DNA of 64,000 nt from PLanc-01 sp034678485 (GTDB taxonomy: Bacteria; Planctomycetota; Phycisphaerae; Sedimentisphaerales; Anaerobacaceae). This document shows, piece after piece, positions 35,324 through 43,718 of the stretch (positions are counted from its first letter, which is position 1; each line of letters starts with the position of its first letter). Location: contig JAXDBU010000034.1 of the NCBI GenBank assembly GCA_034678485.1, positions 1-64,000 of the forward strand, in the 5' to 3' direction. The notes under the pieces are model-generated. The model ran no database searches, was not told the DNA's origin, and saw nothing but the letters and a program-made list of their open reading frames with translations. The position numbers and the translations under genes were made by a program.

Positions 35324-36864
35324 TGAATGGCACTTCCATAGGACCTACGCCGCACTGTTGAGGAGTCGTGCTCTGGCCACCGCACGCGGTTCGTTCAGAT
35401 AGATGAGTTTCTTCGGTCGGCGTTTCACGGCCCGCGGCTCCACGCGGTCGGGACGATCATTGACGCGATGGGTGGCCACGGCTTTCAGCATTGCCGCATA
35501 CAACAGGTTTCTTCGCCGGGGACACGACCAGCCGGTGACGGCGAAGGCCATCAGCGTCTGCAACGCCCCTTTGAAGCTGATGTCCCGAGGGCAGACACCC
35601 GCTGTGGACGCGGCGTGGGTCATGAGTTTGCGAATCAGGTTATAAGCCAGCAGGTGCATCCAGATCTCCTTGCGGACCATCGTGGGACTCTTGCATCGCA
35701 ACACGTCCATCTGCATCACCTGCTTGATCGAACGCAAATCCAACTCCGCCTGCCAGCGACAACGAAACGTCGCTGCCAGCTCTTGCTGAGGATAAAGCTG
35801 CGGATCCAGCAGGGTCGTGACCAGGTGCAGTCGCCGACACCGAAAGCCCTTCACCGTCACCTGAACCTGGACCTCGCGAAGGCTCAGCGTCTGGGGCAAA
35901 CTGCGGTAGAGCGTCTTGCTCATCCACGACGGCCGGATCGGCTTGGGCCATGGCATGAGATGGTCGTAACGGCCTAACCGCCGGCCCTACCGGAAATCCA
36001 TCTGACGTTTGCCGTCGCACCGTGCCAGCAGGTCCACGCCGCGTTCGAGTAGAAGGGCAATCGTCCAGTGGTTCGCGAAGATCGCATCGGCCAGCAGAAT
36101 CTCCCCGCTTTGGAGACGGTCCATCAATTGACGCAGCAGCGTCGTCTCCCCCGTGAGCTTGCCTCGATACGGCGCCATGGCCACATCCAACACGGTCCCG
36201 CAGGACAAACTGATCAGGCCCACCAGACGCAGGATGGGAAACCCCAGGCCTTGTTTCTGTCCCGGCTGCTGGGGATAGGCCTTCTGATTCGCCGGCGTGT
36301 CGGGCATGCTGACGGTGGTGCCGTCGGCGATCTGGATCGACCGGCCATCCAGCAAATCCGTGGGCGGAACCTCGCGATCCAACTCCATGCCGGCGTGGCG
36401 GGCCAAGTCGGCCACGAGCGTCTCGGGCAACCGCTGGCGAGCTTTGCAGTAGGGGTCGGTCTTGGCGCTGGCCGAACTCTGTCCGTTGACGCACAAGAAG
36501 GCCAACAGGCGGGCCACGGCCGCCCGGCAGGACTGGTCGGAGGCGAGCACTTGATACAGAAATGTCCAGATCGTCAGCAGCGGCGTATACAGCCGTTCGC
36601 GATAGCGGACCTGATGACGCTCCAAAGCCGCTTGTACATCCTCCTTGGGCAATAATCTCGTCAAGCACAAGTCGTGATCGTCCAACAGTCGTTCTCGATG
36701 CCGGCGAACTTGTCGGACTTGGGCGGCCCGTCGTCCTCGGGTATACTCGTCCATGGCAGACCTCCTTGCGAATCGATTGCCGCAACAACAATCTTTTCGG
36801 CTTCAAGGTCTGCCTTTCTGCATTCTTATCGGCCCATACGCCGCCGCTTATGGAAGTGCCATTC
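35324..36864 (-). mobile_element. IS4-family insertion sequence, 1541 bp
   Basis: Terminal inverted repeats of about 17 bp match at 16 positions: TGAATGGCACTTCCATA at the left end (35324-35340) and CGAATGGCACTTCCATA read inward from 36864. They are flanked by 10-bp direct repeats GCGTCAGGCG (35314-35323) and GCGCCAGGCG (36865-36874), one mismatch, fitting the 8-13 bp target duplication of IS4 elements. The target was the stop-codon region of a flavodoxin 3' fragment. The single internal gene is a transposase with one in-frame stop. Confidence 0.88.
35345..36754 (-). pseudogene. IS4-family transposase broken by one amber codon
   Basis: The frame opens at ATG 36754 (MDEYTRGRRAAQVRQVRRHR), runs to TAG at 35989-35987, and continues in the same frame (GRRLGRYDHLMPWPKP) to 35345, in total 470 codons. 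DDE elements: first Asp in IQIADGTTVSMPDTP, second in GEILLADAIFANHW, Glu in RCRWQAELDLRSIKQVMQMD, the IS4-type Y-(2)-R-(3)-E-(6)-K region being approximated there. Only the single TAG separates the halves, so the loss is recent or the codon is suppressed. The element is probably immobile without help in trans. Confidence 0.88.
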
Positions 36865-36868
36865 GCGC

Positions 36869-36928
36869 CAGGCGTTGATCTCTTTGAGCAGCCAGGCCGT
36901 GTTTTGGCCGAGGATTCATATGGTTCGG
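36869..36928 (-). pseudogene. Flavodoxin 3'-end fragment F1
   Basis: On the minus strand these 60 bp translate as R-T-I-stop-I-L-G-Q-N-T-A-W-L-L-K-E-I-N-A, the last residues of the flavodoxin encoded at 39430-40005, with one internal stop. The fragment was split at its own stop codon by the IS4 element, which duplicated the TCAGGCG. Confidence 0.75.
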
Positions 36929-37017
36929 AGTCCCGCGTTTGCGCGGTCTTGAGCCGCCTGAAGGCGGAACTCCCAACAGCGGTCTGCACCCCGATCCGAT
37001 CCTTCGACACAACGTGC

Positions 37018-37046
37018 TTGGCATGGCTTGCCTGTTTCGATAGAAT
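37018..37046 (+). promoter_or_regulatory. Promoter of the MNT/HEPN pair, probably leaderless
   Basis: TTGGCA (37018-37023), a 17-bp spacer and TAGAAT (37041-37046). The -10 box ends only 6 bp before the ATG at 37053, and there is no Shine-Dalgarno, so transcription would start at or next to the start codon. Confidence 0.6.
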
Positions 37047-37052
37047 ACGCGC

Positions 37053-37400
37053 ATGACTGCGAACACGACTAAACCCTCGGATGGACTGGAGGCACAGATC
37101 AAGGACGCGTTGGCGCCGTTGCGCCCGGAGGCGGTGATTCTCTTCGGCTCCTACGCCTGGGGACAGCCGACGGAAGGCAGCGACATCGATCTCTATGTCG
37201 TGACACAGGACGACTTTCTGCCAGCCACCTGGCGCCAGAGGCGGGATGTTGTTCAGGCCGTATCAAACCAGATCCTGGACCTGAGGACTCAGTACGCCAT
37301 CGACCTGCTCGTACATACCAGGCCCATGCATCGGAGATTCGTCGAGACCGACAGCAGCTTCGCCCGCCAGATCATGGAAGAGGGGGTCCGCCTGCTATGA
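37053..37400 (+). CDS. Minimal nucleotidyltransferase (MNT) of an MNT/HEPN pair
   Basis: 115 residues. The Pol-beta-type nucleotidyltransferase core is PEAVILFGSYAWGQPTEGSD followed by I-D-L, i.e. the GSx10DxD motif with both metal-binding Asp. MNT proteins in such pairs act as antitoxins, in characterised cases by adding AMP to the HEPN partner. The gene overlaps the HEPN gene by 4 bp (ATGA), the usual arrangement. There is no ribosome-binding site; see the promoter entry. Confidence 0.88.
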   Translation: MTANTTKPSDGLEAQIKDALAPLRPEAVILFGSYAWGQPTEGSDIDLYVVTQDDFLPATWRQRRDVVQAVSNQILDLRTQYAIDLLVHTRPMHRRFVETDSSFARQIMEEGVRLL

Positions 37401-37795
37401 AAAAGGCGAGCAGCCAATGGCTGGAGTCCGCTGAGATGGACCTCGGCAGCATCGAGCAGATTCTCCCTCGCGAGGATTTGACTCCGGTCGCGGCCTTTCA
37501 TTCACAGCAGTGCGTGGAGAAGTGCTTCAAGGCGGTCCTTGAAGAGCACGCACAGAAGGTCCCCAGAGAGCACTCCACCTTGCAGCTGTACGGATTGGTC
37601 CAGAAGTTGGTTTCGTTGGACATCGATCGGGAGATGCTGACGGATTTGGACGACCTCTATATCGAGTCCCGCTATCCGGGCGCACTTGGCCTGCTTCCCG
37701 ATGGCAAGCCCACGTGTGAGGACGCAGAACGGTTCTACCATTTTGCCAAGAGCCTGCATCAACGGATCAAGCGAATGCTGGAAACCGGGCCATGA
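37397..37795 (+). CDS. HEPN-domain protein, partner of the MNT
   Basis: 132 residues, all helical. The HEPN core is WLESAEMDLGSIEQIL (8-23), AAFHSQQCVEKCFKAVLEEH (about 32-51), the EHSTLQLYGLVQKL turn and DDLYIESRYPGA. HEPN partners of MNT proteins are often RNases, but the canonical R-x4-6-H motif is not obvious here, so toxicity is uncertain. Its stop lies 15 bp before the convergent flavodoxin fragment F2. The pair is typical accessory cargo (toxin-antitoxin or defence-like). Confidence 0.85.
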   Translation: MKKASSQWLESAEMDLGSIEQILPREDLTPVAAFHSQQCVEKCFKAVLEEHAQKVPREHSTLQLYGLVQKLVSLDIDREMLTDLDDLYIESRYPGALGLLPDGKPTCEDAERFYHFAKSLHQRIKRMLETGP

Positions 37796-37810
37796 GCGAC
37801 CGGATCGCCG

Positions 37811-37985
37811 TCAGGCGTTGATCTTCTTGAGCAGCCAGGCCATGTTCTGGCCGAGGATTTGCATGGTTCGCAGGCCTTCTTCGTCCTGCTCGACTTCGCC
37901 TTTGGCCCGGCCGATGCCCATGTTCCAGTGACACGAGCCGGGGATGACCATCCGGCCGACTGCGAAGAAATGGTTGAGAAAGTCC
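37811..37985 (-). pseudogene. Flavodoxin 3'-end fragment F2
   Basis: On the minus strand the fragment encodes RMVIPGSCHWNMGIGRAKGE, continues through EQDEEGLRTMQILGQNMAWL and ends LKKINA-stop, about 55 codons of the C-terminus of the flavodoxin family member at 39430-40005. Similarity stops abruptly near 37985. It agrees more closely with F3 (AWLL, LRTM) than with the full gene (GWLL, LQTM). Confidence 0.85.
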
Positions 37986-38164
37986 GGGGTCACAGGCACA
38001 CATCTCACATTTTGGCTTGACAGGGTCTTGTGCCGAGGTGAATGTGGGATGCATAAGTGTGAATTCCGTCTGCCGACGGCCGAGCGTCTTCGCCACCCGG
38101 CGAAGAGACGGTTCGTTGCCCGCGGACCATGCATTTGTCAACCCTGTGAGAAATGGAGGCGCCG

Positions 38165-38575
38165 ATGGCAAAGACTTGGGTGAATGTCGAATGCAGGTTT
38201 CAGACCGAGAATACAGAGAATGGCAGGGGAAATTCCGAGTATCGGATCTGGCCGAACAGGATGCTCAGGAACGCTCCGATCAATGTGGATCGAGCCAAAG
38301 CTCAAGACCAGGTGTACACATTCATGCGGAGAGCTATATGCTATGCCGATCCACAAACGCAGTTGTATGAACTGATCAGGCGTACTCGCAATGACAATCT
38401 AATCAAGATTGACAGCGTGGTCCAGGACGTCATCTATATCGATGTGGATGGCACTGTCTTGGCCGCGAGCCGCCGACCCGCAGAAGGATTCAAGACAATT
38501 GACTTCATAAACAACAATGGCGACCTGAGCCGAATTCACATTGGTCATGCAGTCTGCAATCTCAAGATGCTCTGA
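38165..38575 (+). CDS. Hypothetical protein in the cassette array
   Basis: 136 residues from ATG 38165; an in-frame ATG four codons earlier is also possible. It reads as a soluble alpha/beta protein (TWVNVECRFQTENTENGRGN, IDSVVQDVIYIDVDGTVLAA, HIGHAVCNLKML) with no family I recognise. Its composition is more AT-rich than the flanking core genes, in keeping with acquired DNA. The stop lies 71 bp before the convergent flavodoxin fragment F3. Confidence 0.65.
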   Translation: MAKTWVNVECRFQTENTENGRGNSEYRIWPNRMLRNAPINVDRAKAQDQVYTFMRRAICYADPQTQLYELIRRTRNDNLIKIDSVVQDVIYIDVDGTVLAASRRPAEGFKTIDFINNNGDLSRIHIGHAVCNLKML

Positions 38576-38646
38576 AAGGCAGGAAAGGGGCGAAGCTTGA
38601 CGGCTCAGGACGGACCGTGAAGGGTGCTTGTCCACGGGGATGGCCA

Positions 38647-38758
38647 TCAAATGTTGATCTTCTTGAGCAGCCAGGCCATGTTCTGGCCGAGAATCTGCAT
38701 GGTTCGCAGACCTTCTTCGTCCTGCTCGACCTCGCCTTTGCCCCGGCCGATTCCGATC
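38647..38758 (-). pseudogene. Flavodoxin 3'-end fragment F3
   Basis: The minus strand encodes GIGRGKGEVEQDEEGLRTMQ, then ILGQNMAWLLKKINI-stop, the last 35 or so codons of the flavodoxin. Upstream of about 38758 the similarity stops and unrelated sequence leads to the end of the DUF3841 gene. Confidence 0.82.
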
Positions 38759-38798
38759 CTTGTGTGCTTGCCTTCTCGATGTGAAGTGAATTCCAGCC

Positions 38799-39395
38799 TC
38801 AATGGCCGCACCATCCTCGGTCGGTGTAGAATGTGATGTCTCTGACATCCTCGATGCGAAGTTCCCAGAAGGTGGCCTGGATGTCCCTTGCACGGAATCT
38901 GCCTCGCCAGTCTCGGCACTCGCGACCGAGATCAAAGATGCGCTCCCAACTGGCAAAGACCACGGACTGCAGATGACTTGTCCTCGCACCCGAAAAGGTG
39001 AACCGCGTTCTCTTCTCTTCTTGCTCGAACTGCTCGTCCTCGGCTTCATCGAGCGGGAGAAAGAAGTTGTTCAACGGAAAGTGCCAGTCGCTGAAATCGG
39101 AGAGTAGAATTTCTTCAGGATTTATGTCGAGCTCGATGCGGACTCCTTTTGTTCCTTTAGGCAGATGACCTCCGGCCCGCAGGTCCGGCTGCGCTCTGTC
39201 CTTACCCCTCCACCGGTACCATCCCCACCACGGAAACCGAGCACGCGATGGCGGGAGGCGGCGACGCATCTGATCGATCATCCAAGCATACGCTGGGCGG
39301 TGGAAGTGGAGACTGCGTCGTCCATCCGCGAAGAACGTCTTCTTTGCCTTGAGCTTCTCGTACAGATCCACAGGTTGGATCGTCCAGATGTGCAC
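38799..39395 (-). CDS. DUF3841 protein
   Basis: 198 residues from a GTG at 39395. The start HIWTIQPVDLYEKLKAKKTF and AYAWMIDQMRRRLP are the DUF3841 signature (W-T-I-Q-x2-x-x-Y ... A-Y-x-W-M), followed by a Trp-rich WWGWYRWRGK, LDINPEEILLSDFSDWHFPL and a C-terminal TFWELRIEDVRDITFYTDRG. Function unknown; such proteins are sporadic accessory genes. It follows the flavodoxin stop by 34 bp on the same strand, so it sits between the full flavodoxin and fragment F3. Confidence 0.8.
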   Translation of the reverse strand: MHIWTIQPVDLYEKLKAKKTFFADGRRSLHFHRPAYAWMIDQMRRRLPPSRARFPWWGWYRWRGKDRAQPDLRAGGHLPKGTKGVRIELDINPEEILLSDFSDWHFPLNNFFLPLDEAEDEQFEQEEKRTRFTFSGARTSHLQSVVFASWERIFDLGRECRDWRGRFRARDIQATFWELRIEDVRDITFYTDRGWCGH

Positions 39396-39429
39396 GCGGT
39401 TCTCACTCAGGGAATGACACTCGTCATCT

Positions 39430-40005
39430 TCAGGCGTTGATCTTCTTGAGCAGCCAGCCCATGTTCTGGCCGAGGATTTGCATGGTTTGCAGGCCTTCTT
39501 CGTCCTGCTCGACCTCGCCTCTATTCCGGCCGATGCCCATGTTCCAGTAGCAGGAGCCTGGGATGACCATCTGGCTGATCAGAAAGAAGTGGTTGATCGA
39601 GTCAAAGGCGTGGACCGAGCCTGCGCGTCGGACCGCGATCACCGCGGCGCCCACCTTGCGTCGGAACAGTTCGTCGTTGGCCTTCGCGACGTAGCCCGCC
39701 CGGTCGATCAGGGCCTTCATCTCGGCGGAGATGTCCGCGAAGTAGGTGGGGGACGCCAGAATGATCCCGTCGGCGGCGACCATCTTGGCGATGCAGTCGT
39801 TGACGACGTCGCCTTTGACCGCGCACTGGCGGTCCTTGTTCTTGAAGCACTGGCCGCAGGCGGTGCAGCCGTGGATGGTCTGGCCTGCGAACTGGACCAG
39901 TTCCGTTTCGATCCCCTCTTTCTCAAGCTCGGCAAAAGCCCGCCGGACCAGGATCGCGGTGTTTCCGTCCTTGCGGGCACTGCCGTTGAATGCGACGACC
40001 TTCAT
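39430..40005 (-). CDS. Flavodoxin-fold NAD(P)H oxidoreductase / iron-sulfur flavoprotein
   Basis: 191 residues from ATG 40005, with AAGGGGAA upstream. The FMN-binding loop is VAFNGSARKDGNTAILVRRA. A Cys cluster HGCTACGQCFKNKDRQC (C-x2-C-x2-C-x6-C) is like that of iron-sulfur flavoproteins (Isf), and SPTYFADISAEMKALIDRAG is the second flavin loop. It probably carries FMN and a 4Fe-4S cluster and moves electrons in the cytoplasm; partners are not visible. Its 3' end recurs three times to the left (F1-F3), bounding accessory genes. Confidence 0.88.
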   Translation of the reverse strand: MKVVAFNGSARKDGNTAILVRRAFAELEKEGIETELVQFAGQTIHGCTACGQCFKNKDRQCAVKGDVVNDCIAKMVAADGIILASPTYFADISAEMKALIDRAGYVAKANDELFRRKVGAAVIAVRRAGSVHAFDSINHFFLISQMVIPGSCYWNMGIGRNRGEVEQDEEGLQTMQILGQNMGWLLKKINA

Positions 40006-40275
40006 GGGCGTTCCCCTTCTTGCTGTCTGGGTTCTGTTTGAACAGTGGGAATCGTACCCGATCCCGGTGGCAATGAGAAGGGGGCATTCCCCTTGTGACG
40101 AGGGTTGCGGGGACAATCTCGCAGGGTGTGTATCACGCACCGTCTGATTGTTGCTCGCGTGCCCCCAGCCCGGAAGAGTTGGTGCGTGACACGCACCCTA
40201 ATGAGTTTTGACGGACAAGTTCGGTAGTGTGTACCACTGCTTTGGCAGACTTCGTGCGCCTGGTTCGGAGTTCCT

Positions 40276-40737
40276 TCAGCCGACGGTAATGTGGCCCAGC
40301 CGCCCTCGGCTGGGATCACTGGGATCACCCCCGAGGGCGGGGGTGCCACACGGCCACACGGCCGCACGGTCCGATTGCCGATCTTGCTCGTCAAGACTCA
40401 TCAGAAGCCGGAGGCCGCAGGTGTTCGGCCGCCAGTTGCATAAGTGGTTGATCTGCATGAGTTTGTGGTCATCCGAGAGGCGGCGATCCCGGAGGAGCAA
40501 GGCGTCGCGATCTCGCCAGAGAATCGCGGCGGCCCGATCCAAGGTGTGTGCTTCGATTTGCTTTTTCCGGTCCGACCAGTGGGACCGGCAGCATCGGCAG
40601 ACGCCGTGCTTCTTGTCGTACCACCACAGCGCGAATCCGCCGAAGGCCGGGCAGGCGTCGTCCCTCACGGCCAGGACGCGATCGCAGTACAGCAGTTGTT
40701 TGATCTGGACCCTGTTGCTCACTATGATCCGTTTCAT
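40276..40737 (-). CDS. Conserved-looking hypothetical protein with repeat-derived C-terminus
   Basis: 153 residues from ATG 40737, which has GGAGG 8 nt upstream. Residues 1-120 look like a real domain: MKRIIVSNRVQIKQLLYCDR, RDDACPAFGGFALWWYDKKH, GVCRCCRSHWSDRKKQIEAH and MQINHLCNWRPNTCGLRLL, with a C-R-C-C cluster that could bind metal. The last 30 residues (AVWPCGTPALGGDPSDPSRG and on) are encoded by a palindromic intergenic repeat, so the original stop was probably lost. Function unknown. Confidence 0.65.
   Translation of the reverse strand: MKRIIVSNRVQIKQLLYCDRVLAVRDDACPAFGGFALWWYDKKHGVCRCCRSHWSDRKKQIEAHTLDRAAAILWRDRDALLLRDRRLSDDHKLMQINHLCNWRPNTCGLRLLMSLDEQDRQSDRAAVWPCGTPALGGDPSDPSRGRLGHITVG
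40290..40352. repeat. Large palindromic repeat overlapping a gene end
   Basis: TGTGGC..CGCCCTCGG (40290-40308) pairs with CCGAGGGCG..GCCACA (40331-40352), with a central GATCACTGGGATCAC. This is the style of REP elements that turn up between genes, but here the minus strand of the element is read in frame as the end of a protein. Confidence 0.65.
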
Positions 40738-41166
40738 GGCTTGATCCTCCATGATGAATCTATACCTCTGTGCCCTTGTCCTATGGGAGGCATTTGCGAA
40801 CCCGCCAGCAACGGCAAGGCGCCTTGGCATTTTCCTGCCCGCCCTTGGGCTGGCGACTACGCCGTTCTGATATAGATGAAGTCGCATGAGGAGCCGGCGT
40901 TTCACGCCCGGACCGCGGAATCTGCACGGAATCGCGGGCGGGTCATCGCCTTGTGTGATTCCGGCTGAAATCGTAAAGCCATATCGATACACATCTTACG
41001 CTTGCACCACTGGCGTCCCGGCGCGGATGCGAAATGCGGTTTTTACCTACGGAATCCTCCTGTGAGCCTGCAATAAACGAGACGGGTACGCGACCAACCT
41101 AATGGTAGCCGGTTTGACGGCTTGAATGAGTCCACAAGAGGGTTAGTAGATTAAAGGAGCAGCACT
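40738..41166. other. Divergent intergenic region before the signalling operon
   Basis: No gene supported. I looked for a riboswitch-like aptamer and saw none I would defend. A TTGACG (about 41114) lacks a matching -10. The AAAGGAGC just before 41167 is the ribosome-binding site of the next gene. Confidence 0.4.
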
Positions 41167-42003
41167 ATGATTCTCAGATGGGCAAAATATGGTGTGATGG
41201 GCGCAGTGGGCCTGGGATTGGTCGGCGGGGCGATCTTCGGCAAGGACATGCTCAGCTACGTCAAGAGTTCCGCCAGGGGCGTGCGGACGGCGGTGAAGGA
41301 CTCGGTCCCGATCGAGTTCGAGCTTCGCAGGGCTCGCGACCTGTTGGACGGGATCATTCCTGAGATGCACGCCAATATCCGCTTGATCGCCCAGGAAGAG
41401 GTGGAAGTGGCCGCCTTGAAGGGCGAGATCGAGAAGGGCCGGACTGCCCTCCAGGACGAAGAGAACAAGATCAAGACGCTGCGAGTGGCCCTGGAGCAGC
41501 CGCGGGTCCAGTACACCTTTGCCGGCAAGAGCTACGACCGGTCCGAGGTGACGACCGACCTGGCCGCCCGGTTCGAGCGGTTCAGGGATAGCGAGCTGGT
41601 CCTGGCCAGCAAGGTCAAGCTGTTGGACAACCGTGAGAAGCAGTTGACCGGCGCCATGCAGATGCTGGAGAAGACCAAGAGCCAGAAGCGCCTCCTCGAA
41701 GACCAGATCGAGACGCTGGCCAGCCAGTACCGTCTGGTGAAGGCGGCCTCGGTGGGCTCGCAGTTCCAGCTCGACAGCAGCAAGATCGCGCAGACCGAGA
41801 AGCTCATCTCCGAGATTCGCAAGCGTCTCGACGTTGCCGAGCGCGTCCTGGCTCACGAGAGCAAGTTCGTCGAGTCGATTCCTGTGGGCGCCCCGGATGC
41901 GGTTCCCGAGACGGATCTCGTCGCCCAGGTCGATGATTACTTCAAGACCCGCGAGAACAAGACGGGCGAGAACACAGCGGTCACGATGGCCGTCCAGAAT
42001 TGA
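41167..42003 (+). CDS. Membrane-anchored coiled-coil protein, first gene of the signalling operon
   Basis: 278 residues. An N-terminal hydrophobic segment (YGVMGAVGLGLVGGAIFGKD) is followed by a long charged helical region (about 55-240) with heptad-like spacing: IEFELRRARDLLDGIIPEMH, EVEVAALKGEIEKGRTALQD, LLDNREKQLTGAMQMLEKTK, LISEIRKRLDVAERVLAHES. The overall form recalls PspA-type or tethering coiled coils, but no family is recognised. The gene has AAAGGAGC upstream. Its stop codon overlaps a heptamer tandem repeat, which fills the gap to the FHA-like gene. Confidence 0.78.
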   Translation: MILRWAKYGVMGAVGLGLVGGAIFGKDMLSYVKSSARGVRTAVKDSVPIEFELRRARDLLDGIIPEMHANIRLIAQEEVEVAALKGEIEKGRTALQDEENKIKTLRVALEQPRVQYTFAGKSYDRSEVTTDLAARFERFRDSELVLASKVKLLDNREKQLTGAMQMLEKTKSQKRLLEDQIETLASQYRLVKAASVGSQFQLDSSKIAQTEKLISEIRKRLDVAERVLAHESKFVESIPVGAPDAVPETDLVAQVDDYFKTRENKTGENTAVTMAVQN

Positions 42004-42069
42004 TGATTGATGAAGGATGATGGATGATTGGCGTCAATAATCAATAGTCGATCATCAATAGTCAATGGT
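42002..42069 (+). repeat. Two heptanucleotide tandem repeats between operon genes
   Basis: GATGATT-GATGAAG-GATGATG-GATGATT (42002-42029), then 5 nt, then CAATAAT-CAATAGT-CGATCAT-CAATAGT-CAATGGT (42035-42069). The first block begins inside the upstream stop codon. The second supplies the first G residues of the ribosome-binding site of the next gene. Confidence 0.75.
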
Positions 42070-42081
42070 GAGGGTTTGGCC

Positions 42082-43683
42082 GTGTTGATCCTGCGAATCA
42101 GACAAGCGGAGTGTGCGTTGGCCGACGGCCGGCTGGATGAAGCCTTCGAGATCGCTCAGGCCGATGACGTTCGAGGTCACCGACACGGTCAGAGGCTCAT
42201 CGGCCGGCTGGCCCGCGCGATGATCCGGCGAGGGCAGGAGAACCTGGCGGCCGGGCGGTTCCAGCCGGCCTTGCTCGACTGCAACAGAGCGGAGAAACTG
42301 GGCGGTACGACCTCGGAAGTCACCCAGCTTCGCACCGCGATCTGCGACGCGATGATGAAGGATCAGCATGAGCATCAACAGCAGGCGTTGCGGGTCGCAC
42401 AGGCCAAGCAGCAGATCGGCGACGGCTGGCTCTCCGTCGGCGGGCGGATTCTCGAAGAATCGCCCGCCACCGACGGTCGGGCCCGGCTGGTTCGCCAGGA
42501 ATTGGCGGCGGCCAGGCTTCAGGCCGAAGATGCGGTGGTCAAGACCGAGCTGGCGCTCCAGCGAGGCGACCTCGAAGAGGCGATGAAGATCGCGCGGGCC
42601 ACCGGGCTCAACCAGAGCAAGAACGGCCGGGCCAGCGAGCTTCTGGGCCAGATCAAGGCCCGTGCGATCGAACGGATTCGGTCGGATCTGGAACAGGGAC
42701 GCATCGATCGCGCCGCTGCCTTTGTGAAACGGGCGGCCATGCCGGGCACGGACGGGGCCGAGATCGTCGAGTTGATCGAGACGTTGCACCGGTGCCGCCA
42801 GGCGGCGGCATACGTCGCGGCTGGCACACCCGCGGCGGCATTGCCGTTGCTGCGTCAAGTCAAGATGGTGTGCCCGTCGGCCCGCTGGCTGGATGACGCG
42901 ATTTCCAACGCCAAGCGGGCTTCGGAGGCGTACGAAGAACTCCAGGCCGGGCCTTTAGGCTTGACGCTGGCGGATGCGGCGCCGATCATGGGAGCGGGCA
43001 AATCGGACGCACAGGCTGCGTCGGCCTGTGTGAACCATCGGGAACAAGCAGTAGCGATGCGGGAACAGATCATGCCGGCAACCGGCGGCGATTCTCTGCC
43101 TTCGAAGTTCATCATGCAGATCGACGGCGTCGGCAGCTTCCTCGTCTTTCGGGACTCGCGCGTGACGGTCGGTCCGATCAGCTCTTCCGCTCGGCCGATG
43201 GTGGGTCTGATGGCCGATCCGCACCTGCCGACGGTCATGATCGAGCGGGTGGACGACGATTATTTCCTCCGGTCTGAAAAGCCGGTGGACGTCAACGGCC
43301 GGTCGGTCGGCGAGGCGATGCTCCGCGACGGCGATCGCATCACCTTGTCGGCTCGGTGCGTCGTGCGGTTCCATCTGCCGAATCCGGCCAGCACGACGGC
43401 TCTGCTGACGATCTCCGGCGGCAGGCTTCCGCGACCCGACATTCGCCAGGTCGTCCTGATGGACCGTGACATCCTGGTCGGGCCGTACGCCAACAACCAT
43501 ATTCGCACCGAACAGTTGAAAGACGTGGTCGCTCTGTTCGCCCAGAACGGCCGGCTGCTTTGCCGGGCCAAAGACAGTATACTGGTGGACGGGCGCAGTT
43601 TCGATCCGAGTGTGGGCCTTGCGGTGGGCAAACCCATCGAGATCGGGAGACTCTCGATGGTCGTGACAGGGTCCGAGGCATAG
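42082..43683 (+). CDS. Helical-repeat protein with tandem FHA-like domains
   Basis: 533 residues from GTG 42082, preferred because GAGGG lies 7 nt upstream and the open frame before it is repeat DNA. The first 310 residues are TPR-like helices (ILRIRQAECALADGRLDEAF, ELALQRGDLEEAMKIARATG). The C-terminal 200 residues contain two FHA-like beta domains: VDVNGRSVGEAMLRDGDRIT and ILVDGRSFDPSVGLAVGKPI end in the V-N/D-G-x2 and G-D-x-I elements of the fold. FHA domains bind phosphothreonine, which fits the Ser/Thr kinase encoded next. The phospho-binding Arg/Ser are not clearly present, so binding is inferred. Confidence 0.75.
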   Translation: MLILRIRQAECALADGRLDEAFEIAQADDVRGHRHGQRLIGRLARAMIRRGQENLAAGRFQPALLDCNRAEKLGGTTSEVTQLRTAICDAMMKDQHEHQQQALRVAQAKQQIGDGWLSVGGRILEESPATDGRARLVRQELAAARLQAEDAVVKTELALQRGDLEEAMKIARATGLNQSKNGRASELLGQIKARAIERIRSDLEQGRIDRAAAFVKRAAMPGTDGAEIVELIETLHRCRQAAAYVAAGTPAAALPLLRQVKMVCPSARWLDDAISNAKRASEAYEELQAGPLGLTLADAAPIMGAGKSDAQAASACVNHREQAVAMREQIMPATGGDSLPSKFIMQIDGVGSFLVFRDSRVTVGPISSSARPMVGLMADPHLPTVMIERVDDDYFLRSEKPVDVNGRSVGEAMLRDGDRITLSARCVVRFHLPNPASTTALLTISGGRLPRPDIRQVVLMDRDILVGPYANNHIRTEQLKDVVALFAQNGRLLCRAKDSILVDGRSFDPSVGLAVGKPIEIGRLSMVVTGSEA

Positions 43684-43718
43684 AAGTGAACATGTGAGTC
43701 TTATCCGGCGAAGAAACC

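Noticed and set aside
36869..39432. Integron-like cassette array
   Set aside because: The repeated fragments are coding 3' ends of a flavodoxin, not attC sites, and no tyrosine recombinase is near.
40738..41166. Riboswitch in the leader of the signalling operon
   Set aside because: No conserved aptamer core recognised.
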